Made by a program: the position numbers and the translations under genes. Below the pieces are notes generated by a model. That model made no database searches. It saw only the letters and a list, made by a program, of their open reading frames with translations, and was not told the DNA's origin. 64,000 nt of DNA from Nitrospira sp. Its GTDB lineage: Bacteria; Nitrospirota; Nitrospiria; Nitrospirales; Nitrospiraceae. This document shows, one piece after another, positions 26,219 through 34,501 of the stretch. Location of the stretch: contig JALHPO010000001.1 in the NCBI GenBank assembly GCA_022842445.1, positions 481,144-545,143 of the forward strand. The letters are read 5' to 3'. Each line of letters opens with the position of its first letter. Position 1 is the first letter of the stretch.

Positions 26219-28501
26219 ATGCCGCGTCATCGCCGTATAGCCGCTCGAAAACGGATCAGGACAGCTGACGCGCCTTCTCGGAATCCCGCGTCATCCCCCA
26301 AACGAGCATCCACTACAGGCGTACGAGCACGCACTACACGCTCGACCGTCTCAGACAAGCCGAGCGCCACCGCGCTTCTGGAAGAGTCCCAGGAGACTCT
26401 CCGGAAACTGGCTCAGGATGAGGCTCTGACCGGCGGCAATCTCTCCCGCTCCTTCCAAGCCATTACGGAAGCCTGTTGCAGGCTTTTGCGAGTGGATCGA
26501 GCCGGCGTCTGGCTGTTCACCGATCATCGCAACGCCATCTCACTGATCGACCTCTTTGAATCCAGCCTCCATCGTCACAGTGCCGGCACGACTCTCCTGT
26601 CGGCGCACTATCCGGCCTACTTCCGGTCCCTCATCGATGAAGAACGAGCCATCGTGGTTCACGACGCGGCTCAAGACCATCGAACCAAGGAGTTCTCACA
26701 GGCCTACCTGACTCCTTTCAATATCAGAGCGATGCTGGATGCTCCGATCAGGCAAAAAGGACTCGTCGTAGGCGTCCTGTGCGCAGAACATATCGGCGCA
26801 CCTCGCCGGTGGAATATCCAGGAAGAACAGGTCGCGAGTTCACTGGCGACCATGGCAACGTTGGCCATAGACGCAGCGGAACGGCGTGAGGGAGAACAGG
26901 CGCTGCGGGATGCGAAAGAGGCGGCCGAAGTAGCCAGTCGGGCGAAGAGCGAATTTCTGGCCAACATGAGCCATGAAATCCGGACACCGATGAATGCCAT
27001 CATCGGCATGGCCGATCTGCTGTGGGACACCGCACTGACTTCCGAACAGCGCAAGTACTTGCGGATCTTTCGGCGGGCAGGCAGTACGCTGTTGACCCTC
27101 ATCAACGACATTCTCGACCTCTCAAAAATCGAATCAGGGCACCTCGAACTGGACTCTGTCGATTTCGACCTGAACGAAGTCATCGACCGAGCCTTGGAAA
27201 TGTCGGCCATGCGGGCCAATGAAAAGAGCTTGGAACTCGTGTGCCGCATCGCCCCAGACGTGCCCTCCTCCCTGATCGGCGACCCGACGCGGCTGATACA
27301 AATATTCGTCAACCTGATCGGCAATGCCCTCAAATTTACCGACGAGGGTTCCGTCGTGGTCCAGGTGACCAATGACGAGGAGGCGCGCGCTCCCGGCGCG
27401 ATTCAATTCTCTGTACGCGACACTGGAATCGGCATTCCCGCCGATAAACTCGCCGCCATCTTCGCCCGTTTCACTCAAGTCCATCGTTCATCGGCGAAGC
27501 AATATGGAGGAACAGGACTTGGCCTCGCAATCACCAAACAGCTGGTAGAGCTGATGAACGGACGGATCTGGGCGGAAAGCGTGGTCGGCAAAGGCAGTAT
27601 CTTTCATGGCTCGGTGAGGCTCGGCTTACAACCAGTCCACGACGTCCCGAAAACATCTCTTCCGATCAACCTATCGGGAACCAGAACGCTCGTTGTGGAC
27701 GACCACCCCACCAATCGTTTGATCCTTCGCGAGACACTCGCCGCCCAAGGAGCTTTAATCACCGAAGCCGACAACGGCGCTGCCGCAATCCACGAGATCC
27801 GTCGCGCAAGGGAGCAAGACGCTCCGTATGAACTCCTGCTCCTCGATGCCAGTCTGCCGGACATGACCGGCTTTCACATGGTCGAGCAGCTCAAAATGTT
27901 GTCCATAGAAAACGGGCTGGTGACGGTCATGCTCACGTCGGACCATTGGGCCGACGATATCGCCCGCACTTACGATCTCCGGTTAGGAGGGTATCTGGTC
28001 AAGCCCATTCGCCGCGCTGATCTGCTTCAAGCGATCGGCATCGCGATGAGCCGCGCCAAAGGGCCCCAGCCTGGCGCCTCACCCGAATCCACAGAGCCCG
28101 CGAAGTCCGCGGCAGTCCACCCACTGCGGTTGCTTCTAATTGAAGATTCGCCTGACAATCAAGTGCTGGTGAGTTCCTACCTCAAACAAACCAGCCACGC
28201 TCTCGACATCGCGGATAACGGCGCGATCGGCGTGGAGAAGTTCAAGAACCAGCAGTACGACGTCGTGCTGATGGATATTCAGATGCCTGTACTGGACGGG
28301 TACGGCGCGACGAAGGCGATCCGCGAGTGGGAGCAGAACCATGGCTTGCCGCCCGTTCCGATCATTGCGCTGACGGCGTACGCGCTCAAGGAAGAAACCG
28401 CCAAAATTTTTCAAGCCGGCTGCACCACCCACATCACCAAGCCCGTGAAGAAAACCACCCTGCTGGAAACTCTTCGGGTGCACGAGAAGCGCGCCGCCTG
28501 A
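26219..28501 (+). CDS. Hybrid histidine kinase (GAF-HisKA-HATPase-REC-REC)
   Basis: 760 residues with no membrane segment. The N-terminal 50 residues are very basic. GAF domain about 72-220; HisKA with MSHEIRTPMNAI (His252); HATPase with N (FVNLIGNALKF), G1 (DTGIGIP), F and G2 (GGTGLGL) boxes; two receivers, the first with LLLLDASLPD, the second with VLMDIQMPV. Soluble sensing of a small ligand through GAF is inferred. The HPt gene starts 3 bp after its stop, completing a multistep relay with the upstream regulators. Confidence 0.95.
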   Translation: MPRHRRIAARKRIRTADAPSRNPASSPKRASTTGVRARTTRSTVSDKPSATALLEESQETLRKLAQDEALTGGNLSRSFQAITEACCRLLRVDRAGVWLFTDHRNAISLIDLFESSLHRHSAGTTLLSAHYPAYFRSLIDEERAIVVHDAAQDHRTKEFSQAYLTPFNIRAMLDAPIRQKGLVVGVLCAEHIGAPRRWNIQEEQVASSLATMATLAIDAAERREGEQALRDAKEAAEVASRAKSEFLANMSHEIRTPMNAIIGMADLLWDTALTSEQRKYLRIFRRAGSTLLTLINDILDLSKIESGHLELDSVDFDLNEVIDRALEMSAMRANEKSLELVCRIAPDVPSSLIGDPTRLIQIFVNLIGNALKFTDEGSVVVQVTNDEEARAPGAIQFSVRDTGIGIPADKLAAIFARFTQVHRSSAKQYGGTGLGLAITKQLVELMNGRIWAESVVGKGSIFHGSVRLGLQPVHDVPKTSLPINLSGTRTLVVDDHPTNRLILRETLAAQGALITEADNGAAAIHEIRRAREQDAPYELLLLDASLPDMTGFHMVEQLKMLSIENGLVTVMLTSDHWADDIARTYDLRLGGYLVKPIRRADLLQAIGIAMSRAKGPQPGASPESTEPAKSAAVHPLRLLLIEDSPDNQVLVSSYLKQTSHALDIADNGAIGVEKFKNQQYDVVLMDIQMPVLDGYGATKAIREWEQNHGLPPVPIIALTAYALKEETAKIFQAGCTTHITKPVKKTTLLETLRVHEKRAA

Positions 28502-28504
28502 CTC

Positions 28505-28828
28505 ATGCAGACTCCACACTCAGAATCATCTGATCGAGTCATCGTGCGGATCGACCGCGATTTTGAAGCGATCGTGCCAGGATTTCTGGCCAATCGGAAG
28601 AAGGACATCCACACACTTCACCGCGCGCTGGCCGACAAGGACTTTCGAACCATCCAAATGTTGGGTCACCGTATGAAAGGCGATGGCGGCGGATACGGGT
28701 TCGATCGGATTTCTGAAATCGGCGGCGTCATGGAACTGGCAGCCCAGCGGCAGGACTATGCCGCATCCGAGCAACACGTCAAACAGCTGGAAGACTTCCT
28801 CGCCTGCGTGCACATCGAATACCTGTAA
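28505..28828 (+). CDS. Histidine phosphotransfer (HPt) protein
   Basis: 107 residues, all helical. LGHRMKGDGGGYGFDRISEIG carries the phospho-acceptor His in the H-R-x-K-G context typical of HPt domains. It begins 3 bp after the hybrid kinase and should shuttle phosphate from its receivers to a response regulator, plausibly the GGDEF protein of the same cluster. Confidence 0.9.
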   Translation: MQTPHSESSDRVIVRIDRDFEAIVPGFLANRKKDIHTLHRALADKDFRTIQMLGHRMKGDGGGYGFDRISEIGGVMELAAQRQDYAASEQHVKQLEDFLACVHIEYL

Positions 28829-28843
28829 AAAGCCGATAGTTGA

Positions 28844-28879
28844 CCCCGCATTATTCATGACAGTTCGTCACGAAATCGC
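28844..28879 (+). repeat. 36-nt dispersed head sequence, copy 1
   Basis: Begins CCCCGCATTATTCATGACAG and ends CACGAAATCGC. Related copies lie at 54557-54592, 57996-58032 and 59444-59479. Here it sits 16 bp after the HPt gene and is followed by a palindrome at 28896-28980. Confidence 0.65.
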
Positions 28880-28895
28880 ATGGAACATGAGGAAT

Positions 28896-28980
28896 GTTTC
28901 GGGTTTCGAGCTCCGGGGTTCGGGTTTTCGGAGTATCTTTTCTGAGAACAGGCAACATGAAACCCGAAACTCGCAACTCC
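28896..28980. repeat. Degenerate palindrome downstream of the head repeat
   Basis: GTTTCGGGTTTCGAG at 28896-28910, with a second copy of the word downstream (GGTTCGGGTTTTCGG), pairs with GAAACCCGAAACTCG at 28959-28973. The spacer and arms are imperfect. Could fold into a long hairpin after the phosphorelay operon. Confidence 0.6.
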
Positions 28981-29163
28981 GTTCTCCAGCGTAACGGATC
29001 GTCGATTGCTGCTAGAGTCTTGGGAGCGGCTTGTGTATAATGCCGTCCAACGGGAATGCGAGCGCACCTCCTCCCCGTTCTCTTGCCGTGGATTCGATGC
29101 TGCGCAATCGAGCGCAACCAACCCCACGGGGCTTCATGCGCTCGCTCCCACATCCCATCGCGT

Positions 29164-29239
29164 GGGGGGCTAGCTCAGTTGGGAGAGCACTACGTTCGCA
29201 ACGTAGGGGTCGGGGGTTCAACTCCCCTGCCCTCCACCA
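29164..29239 (+). tRNA. tRNA-Ala(CGC)
   Basis: A 76-nt cloverleaf with acceptor GGGGGGC/GCCCTCC (one G-U), D-arm AGCTCAGTTGGGAGAGC, anticodon stem CTACG/CGTAG around TTCGCAA (anticodon CGC), T-arm GGGGTTCAACTCCCC, and encoded CCA. Reads GCG alanine codons. A TATAAT hexamer lies at 29036-29041, about 120 bp upstream. Confidence 0.95.
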
Positions 29240-29534
29240 AACCAAGCTTCGCTTCACCCGCCGCGTTCGATCACATCGCGGCGGATCGGTAACTTCCCTC
29301 CAGTAGGCTTAGATTCCGCATACCGTCGGCTCATCAGGCGAAGCTTCTCTTCATTGTCGCCGCCGGATGAACACCTACATCGTCCCCCACCTCCCCTTCG
29401 CTAGAGCTTCGGTTGGCCAGCCAACCCCAGTGCGCTGCTTTTGAGCCTTAGCAGAAGTACCCGACCGACCGCTACCAGAAGGAGGAGTCTTATGCCGAGC
29501 CGCATAAGAACCCGCGATACATGGTCGGGGAATA
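29240..29534. other. Spacer between tRNA-Ala and the Nudix remnant, nothing recognised
   Basis: About 295 bp. An AGAAGGAGGAG ribosome-site-like string at 29479-29489 is followed by an ATG, but the frame soon stops; it may be the original start region of the decayed Nudix gene that follows. Confidence 0.4.
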
Positions 29535-29902
29535 GACAATGGCACGGTCGTGTTGATCCGGCAATTCCGCCATGCGGCGAGAGGATTCATCTACGAAATT
29601 CCGGCGGGAACACTACATTCAGGTGAAGATCCCCTGCATTGTGCAGCGCGGAAGCTGGATGAAGAGGTCGGCTATCGAGCCTCAGTATCTTCACGAGTCC
29701 CGGGTTTGCCGATGAAGTGATTCATGTGTACAAGGCCAAGGGACTGACTAAGGACAGGCAACAGTTGGACCGCGACGAAGTGCTGGACGTTATTGAAATG
29801 CCGCTCTCAGACGCGATGGACAAAATCGAAGATGGGACAATCCGTGACGCGAAGTCGATCGTTGGGTTACAGGCGGTCTATCTCAGAACCAATCGGGGAT
29901 AA
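29535..29902 (+). pseudogene. Decayed Nudix hydrolase (ADP-ribose pyrophosphatase-like)
   Basis: Frame 1 reads DNGTVVLIRQFRHAARGFIY and then EIPAGTLHSGEDPLHCAARK-LDEEVGY, a Nudix box in which the conserved Glu of REU is Lys. Near 29690 the frame shifts, and SPGFADEVIHVYKAKGLT continues in another frame to a normal-looking C-terminus at 29902. There is no intact start. Frameshift plus Nudix-box damage argue for a pseudogene of the NudF type. Confidence 0.75.
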
Positions 29903-29907
29903 AAGCA

Positions 29908-29946
29908 CTTGAGGGGATTCCCACAAGAAGTGGAGATCCCCTCAAG
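29908..29946. terminator. Convergent hairpin
   Basis: CTTGAGGGGAT at 29908-29918 and ATCCCCTCAAG at 29936-29946 form an 11-bp perfect stem with a 17-nt loop between the Nudix remnant and the convergent small secreted protein. No strong U-run. Confidence 0.5.
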
Positions 29947-29975
29947 CCAACTAGCCTCGCCGAGCAGGAAGGAAA

Positions 29976-30194
29976 TTACTTGCCCTTCTCGTCCTTCTTC
30001 TTCTCCTCGCCGAAGGTGTCGGCATGGCCGCCCTTCTTTTCTTCCTTCTTCTGCTCGTCTCCGTAGATCGCCTCAACTACCTGTCCAGGCTTCTTGTCCT
30101 TGCCGCCTTCCTTCGGGCTATCCCCCGCGAATGCCGGGGCGCTGAACGTCACTGCCACTGCCACTGCCATGATTGCCATCAACATGTGCTTCAT
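29976..30194 (-). CDS. Small secreted Lys/Glu/Gly-rich protein
   Basis: 72 residues; AAGGGG precedes the ATG. A clear Sec signal peptide (MKHMLMAIMAVAVAVTFSAP, cleaved after AFA) leaves a 48-residue highly charged, probably disordered peptide with repeated EEKK/KKDEK words. Function unknown. It resembles a small modifier in composition only: the signal peptide and Lys terminus argue against a Pup-like role. Confidence 0.7.
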   Translation of the reverse strand: MKHMLMAIMAVAVAVTFSAPAFAGDSPKEGGKDKKPGQVVEAIYGDEQKKEEKKGGHADTFGEEKKKDEKGK

Positions 30195-30511
30195 AGTCTT
30201 CTACCCCTTAGTTTGGAGATGATTGAAATATGTGCCGCTCATTCGACACTGATGCAATAAGTAGCAAGCTTGGTGCCGATGTGCTTTGTTTATACCAGGG
30301 AGGCCTTCGTTTGCAGAATCCATAGGTTACGAAATTCGATTCATGAAGAGTTGAAGGGTTTTTCCTGCAAGATCCTGTGGCGGAATAGCTTGGCTCCGGC
30401 TAAATTGCCTCGCGGAACCAATGGCTCCAATGGTCTAAAGCGAACTCTAACGACAGCATACAGCGGACGGCGCCGGAGATCCGCGGCGTCATCCGATGGC
30501 CTGGATGTGGG

Positions 30512-31990
30512 CTAGCCCCAGGCCTTCTTGCCTCGTTTTAACAAGGTTTTCAGCAACGCCTTCAAGTTCTTTTGTATGGTGTCTCGGCGCTGCCGCTGGC
30601 GTTCGATCATTCTCCCCGCCACAAATCCGGCGCGGACGCTGGTCGACTGTTTGAGAAACGTGCGGATGTAGGTTTCGGCGGTGAAGGAGTCTTGGTAATC
30701 GCCCAGGATATCCTGGACCGCTCGCGCTTGTTTCATAAATCGAGCGGCGGGTTTGCCGACCGACCACAGCGCCAGTTCCGCGGCGTAGCGGGCGCGTTTG
30801 GTCTTGATCCGGATGGCATGGAGTACGGCGTGATTCGGTGCCGGGCCCATACGGTGGAGCGCTTTGTGGAGCTTCTTGAATTCACGCCTGGCGAGTTCGT
30901 GCAACGTTACAGCGGTGTCTACGACAGAGGGATCGTGAGCAGCCTGCTGAAGCCGGCGGATGAGTTCAAAATACCGCGCTCTCTTCAATTCGCTCAAGAC
31001 CACCTGCTGCATATGCTGACGCTGGGTTTGCAAATGCGCCACGAATTGCGCCAACGGCTTGCGGTCTCGCGCATCCAAGCGGGCGGACTCTCCGTTGAAG
31101 TAGGCGATTTGGACGTCGAGATCGCGGGCCTGGCCTAGGAAGTCGCTGAGCCAGGTTAATTCGTGTTCCAGCGAAGCGGCCCATTCGGGCACGAACATCG
31201 GCTGAGCCGCGCGAAACACCGCGCGCAAGCGTCTTGTGGCCACGCGCATTTGATGCAGGCTCTCGATCTGCGTGCCCAGCCTCGTGCCGGGGTCATGGGC
31301 CAGGAGCCAGCGGACGTGCTGCGCCAGCGCCCACTTCACATGGCCAGCCGGTGGTGCTCTCGGGGGCGGCGGCGCCTCGGGCGTAGGAACCGGCAGCGAC
31401 AGCGCGCGAAACAATTTGGGCCGCCCGTCGTGGTCGTGAGCGCCTGCCCGCCGCAGCTGCCGTTCCACGTCCCGCAGCAGCTCCTTATCAGGGCCGACTT
31501 GCTCGATTTCGAGCTCGCGAAAACGCTGGATGACGCAGTCGCCTTTCACCACCGACACGCTGTCGAGTGCGACCTGGGCGACCGGAGTCCGATTGCGCCG
31601 TACCAGAACGCCGGCCCGCCAGACCCGCAAGGTCGCGACAGGGGCTAGTTTCCGTTCTCCGAGATGCAGAACGAGCAGGTCGCGAAACGTCCCCGGTGGA
31701 AGCAGATGCCGATCGATGAGTTCGACTTCCTGCCGGTCGTCACACAACGGAAGCTTGAGTTGCCACGCCTTCTTTCCCTGTTGCACTCGGTACCGCAGCG
31801 TGATACGCGCGTGGGCCAGATCGTGTGAGGCGGTGTCGTAATAGGTCGAGGTCAAGAGCTTCCGGGGCAGCGGAGTACCGAGCAGGCGGGGCAGGCGAAA
31901 GTCGGGTTCGACGGACAGTTTGATCTCGCGCTCGAGTTTCGATGAGACAGGGCGAAGGCGAACAGCGGGACGGCGGTCTGATTGAGTCAT
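30512..31990 (-). CDS. CYTH-CHAD domain protein
   Basis: 492 residues. The CYTH domain opens with EREIKL (the ExExK motif) near residue 20 and runs to about 200. After a Pro-rich linker (TPEAPPPPRAPP) comes a CHAD domain with IESLHQMRVATRRLRAVFR near 245 and HAIRIKTKRARYAAELAL near 400, the conserved His and basic helices. CHAD binds polyphosphate and CYTH acts on triphosphate substrates, so a polyphosphate-related role is expected. Basic C-terminus. It stands alone on the minus strand. Confidence 0.9.
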   Translation of the reverse strand: MTQSDRRPAVRLRPVSSKLEREIKLSVEPDFRLPRLLGTPLPRKLLTSTYYDTASHDLAHARITLRYRVQQGKKAWQLKLPLCDDRQEVELIDRHLLPPGTFRDLLVLHLGERKLAPVATLRVWRAGVLVRRNRTPVAQVALDSVSVVKGDCVIQRFRELEIEQVGPDKELLRDVERQLRRAGAHDHDGRPKLFRALSLPVPTPEAPPPPRAPPAGHVKWALAQHVRWLLAHDPGTRLGTQIESLHQMRVATRRLRAVFRAAQPMFVPEWAASLEHELTWLSDFLGQARDLDVQIAYFNGESARLDARDRKPLAQFVAHLQTQRQHMQQVVLSELKRARYFELIRRLQQAAHDPSVVDTAVTLHELARREFKKLHKALHRMGPAPNHAVLHAIRIKTKRARYAAELALWSVGKPAARFMKQARAVQDILGDYQDSFTAETYIRTFLKQSTSVRAGFVAGRMIERQRQRRDTIQKNLKALLKTLLKRGKKAWG

Positions 31991-32131
31991 TGCAGGATCC
32001 TCTTACTGTGAGGGCGGATATGCCAGAGGATCATACCCCATCTTGCGGTTGGTGTCGCGCTCAGGGAATCGCAATCCGAAGAGAGAACGCACGGCCTGTT
32101 GAGAAACACGGATCGAAGAGGGCTCAGGAGA

Positions 32132-32353
32132 TCAGAAGTGATAGGCGACACCGCCGACAGCGTGAAAGATGCTGTAGGTCCCGGTCAGCCCGTTGGCGCC
32201 ATCCAAGCTGTTGAGGCCGGCCGGGTTATATTTCCCTTCGACAAACAGGCCCCAGTCCCGGGTAATCAACCGTCCTGAGTCCGATAGGCCCGGGACTGCA
32301 GCAGTAGCATCTTCTTCGCCAGACTGCCGCGTCGGCGAGTACACTAGACGCAC
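32132..32353 (-). pseudogene. C-terminal remnant of an outer-membrane beta-barrel protein
   Basis: 73 codons ending in WGLFVEGKYNPAGLN, then YSIFHAVGGVAYHF with terminal Phe, the signature last strand of outer-membrane barrels. There is no signal peptide or barrel body, and the first 30 residues are unlike a protein start. Probably the tail of a lost gene. Confidence 0.6.
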
Positions 32354-32365
32354 GAATAAGGTGGG

Positions 32366-32860
32366 TTACGCCGCTTCCTCGTTGTCGTCCGTGCCGCCCA
32401 TGCTCGCTTTCAGCCTTTCAAGCCGGCCGGCCAGAGTAGATTGGATGATAAGTAACTCATCCTGCCCCACCGGATTCGACCGGATGCAGCGCTCAAGAGG
32501 AAGACCGGCTTTCTCAATCGCCGGCGCCAGCATCTCAATTTCGTCGTCGATCCAGAACCATTCACGGCCCTTCAGCTTCTGCATAGCCTGTTGGATCCAG
32601 ACCACCTTGTTCTCGCAGTTCGTCCAGTTGGCGTGATGAAACGGCCTCGCCTCCGGATTGCTGCAGAACTTTCCACAGTATAGGACCCTCAACAGCGTCT
32701 TGATCTTTTCCGACTCCCAGGAGGTGAGCCAGATCACCTCGAAATGCTCATGTGCCCATGCGAGCCAGGAATTCACCCCCGGCCTGAGTTGGAACTCCCC
32801 CGCATAGTCTCCAAACAGCACGCCGTCGATGTCATGGAACAAGATCGGTGCGGTTTTCAT
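32366..32860 (-). CDS. HAD-like hydrolase domain protein
   Basis: 164 residues from the ATG at 32860, set by GAGGAGG a few nt upstream. LFHDIDGVLFGDY gives the DxDG(V/T) nucleophile motif, VIWLTSWESEK the motif II Thr/Ser, and FWIDDEIEML the DD of motif IV. Short cap-less HAD phosphatase. Substrate unknown. Next to the barrel-protein remnant. Confidence 0.8.
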   Translation of the reverse strand: MKTAPILFHDIDGVLFGDYAGEFQLRPGVNSWLAWAHEHFEVIWLTSWESEKIKTLLRVLYCGKFCSNPEARPFHHANWTNCENKVVWIQQAMQKLKGREWFWIDDEIEMLAPAIEKAGLPLERCIRSNPVGQDELLIIQSTLAGRLERLKASMGGTDDNEEAA

Positions 32861-33109
32861 AGGCCTCCTCATAGCCCGCATAATTCATCATACGCTTCTG
32901 CCGAACTCTCGGATTCGCAGCTCTGGAGAACGGATACGGGCTGGCTAAAAGAATATGGCAGAAGCGCTTCGAGGGCAAACTGAATTCCATTTGCCGCACT
33001 CCGCGCTGTAGCACTGAGATGTGCATATTGATGAAGTCTGCTGACACGTTGCCACCTGCCAGCAGGCTACTGCTTTGCCTGGGACAGGCACCGCAAGACG
33101 GGGGGAAAC

Positions 33110-33346
33110 CTACGGCTTCCCTGGAGGGCTGCTTTCCTCTCCCCCATCCGCACCCGTTGAGGCCGGTGGCTTGGGGGTACGGTTCAGGTGCTGTTCATGA
33201 AACAAGGCTGCCGTGATAAACAGCTGGATACCGATCAAAAGCAGGAAGAGAGCGCCGATGTCATAGCCGACCTCCTCGGAGCGGGCAAATCGTCGGCTGG
33301 CAAACCAGAAAGCAAGCGCCGAGAGGACACCGAAGAATATCCTCAT
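33110..33346 (-). CDS. Small two-helix membrane protein
   Basis: 78 residues with a first hydrophobic helix about 1-17 and a second about 29-50 (IGALFLLLIGIQLFITAALF), then a His/Pro-rich hydrophilic tail. GAGG lies 9 nt before the ATG. No family recognised. The palindrome at 33388-33488 lies just upstream. Confidence 0.6.
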   Translation of the reverse strand: MRIFFGVLSALAFWFASRRFARSEEVGYDIGALFLLLIGIQLFITAALFHEQHLNRTPKPPASTGADGGEESSPPGKP

Positions 33347-33387
33347 ATTCGGAACCTCGCTCTACCGCTGAGAGCAAAGAGAACCAA

Positions 33388-33488
33388 GAGCCAATGGCGT
33401 ATGGCTTATAGCACAAGACCGGAGATCACATAGAAACGAGCCAATAGGCTGATCCGATCTCGTGCTATCGGCCATACGCTATACGCTC
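33388..33488. repeat. 27-nt inverted-arm repeat, locus A
   Basis: The left arm at 33388-33414 begins GAGCCAATGGCGTATGGCTT and ends ATAGCAC; the right arm at 33462-33488 begins GTGCTATCGGCCATACGCTA and ends TACGCTC. The arms are imperfect reverse complements. Same family at 57211-57349 and 58942-59127. Confidence 0.7.
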
Positions 33489-33511
33489 ATGTCCCCAATT
33501 AAAGACGCCGC

Positions 33512-34501
33512 TCAGGGCGCCGGTGCGCCAGCTGCGGAGCCGGGCTCTGCGGGCGGCGTCACGGTTGGCGATTGTGGCTCGGCTTTGAACGGCAGATCAA
33601 GCAGCGCATAGGGATTGACGCGCGCCCCGTTGAGCTTCACACCCCAGTGCAGATGAGGCCCGGTCGCACGGCCGGTCGCGCCCACCTTTCCGACAATCTG
33701 TCCCGCCCGTACGAGATCCCCTTCTTTCACCAACACGTCGGACAGATGGAAATACATCGAATAGAATCCAAGCCCGTGGTCGAGAAAGATGCCTTTCCCG
33801 GAAAAGATATGATCGACCGTGAGCCGCACGATTCCATCGTTCGTCGCGGCCACGTCCGTGCCGAGGGGCGCGCCGATGTCTTCTCCATTATGCGGGTTGC
33901 GGGCTTGACCGTTCATGATTCTGACGCTGCCGAAAATACCGGTTCGTTTCCCGCTCACCGGCTCCACGAAACTCGGCTGCCACAGTTTCATGGGGGAGTC
34001 GGCCGCAAGCGCCGCCTTGACCTGCTCCTGCTCGCCCTTCCATCGCGCCAGCCCCTGCGCGTCGAGATCGACCTTGTCTCTGGGCAACTTAAGATGCTCG
34101 ACACGAAATTGTTCCTTCAGCACCAGCACACGATAACTGAACGATCGGCCATGTTCCCCATCCGTGATCTGAATGGCTAATTCGTGAGTTCCCGGCTCCT
34201 CCTGCATATCGATTCCCAGCAGCCCCACAAACCCTTTGGGTTCCCCCTGTCGCGTCTCCGGGAAAAAGCTGACGGCCCTTCCAAGAAATTTCCCCTGCAC
34301 GTGAGCGGAAACGTCATCCGTGGGGACTTTGATCACGATGATCTGGCCCTGCTTGCCGCTGTAGTGCGCTTCAGAAGTCGGGCTACCCGATTGGATACCG
34401 GCACACGCGCTGAACGGGACCAGGCCGGCCCACAGGAACATGGCCATGAATATCATCGCGCCGGCCCGTTGCGAAACAGACAAGACACGTGGCTGTTTCA
34501 T
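33512..34501 (-). CDS. M23 peptidase coupled to the proteasome operon
   Basis: 329 residues from the ATG at 34501, which overlaps the pafA stop (ATGA). The N-terminus is a signal or anchor sequence ending near PFSACAG, possibly a lipoprotein. A beta-rich N-terminal domain is followed by a LytM domain with the zinc ligands intact: H-N-G-E-D in RNPHNGEDIGAPLG and HLHWG near the end. Expected to cut peptidoglycan cross-links in the periplasm. The C-terminus is a Pro/Ala tail. Coupling to a Pup-ligase gene is unexpected. Confidence 0.85.
   Translation of the reverse strand: MKQPRVLSVSQRAGAMIFMAMFLWAGLVPFSACAGIQSGSPTSEAHYSGKQGQIIVIKVPTDDVSAHVQGKFLGRAVSFFPETRQGEPKGFVGLLGIDMQEEPGTHELAIQITDGEHGRSFSYRVLVLKEQFRVEHLKLPRDKVDLDAQGLARWKGEQEQVKAALAADSPMKLWQPSFVEPVSGKRTGIFGSVRIMNGQARNPHNGEDIGAPLGTDVAATNDGIVRLTVDHIFSGKGIFLDHGLGFYSMYFHLSDVLVKEGDLVRAGQIVGKVGATGRATGPHLHWGVKLNGARVNPYALLDLPFKAEPQSPTVTPPAEPGSAAGAPAP

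Noticed and set aside
29036-29041. TATAAT as a tRNA-Ala promoter
   Set aside because: Perfect -10 but no -35 at 16-18 nt and 120 bp from the tRNA; mentioned only in the tRNA entry.
29976-30194. Possible Pup/UBact gene
   Set aside because: Small and charged, but it has a Sec signal peptide and ends in Gly-Lys, not a Gly-Gly-Glu/Gln-type terminus.
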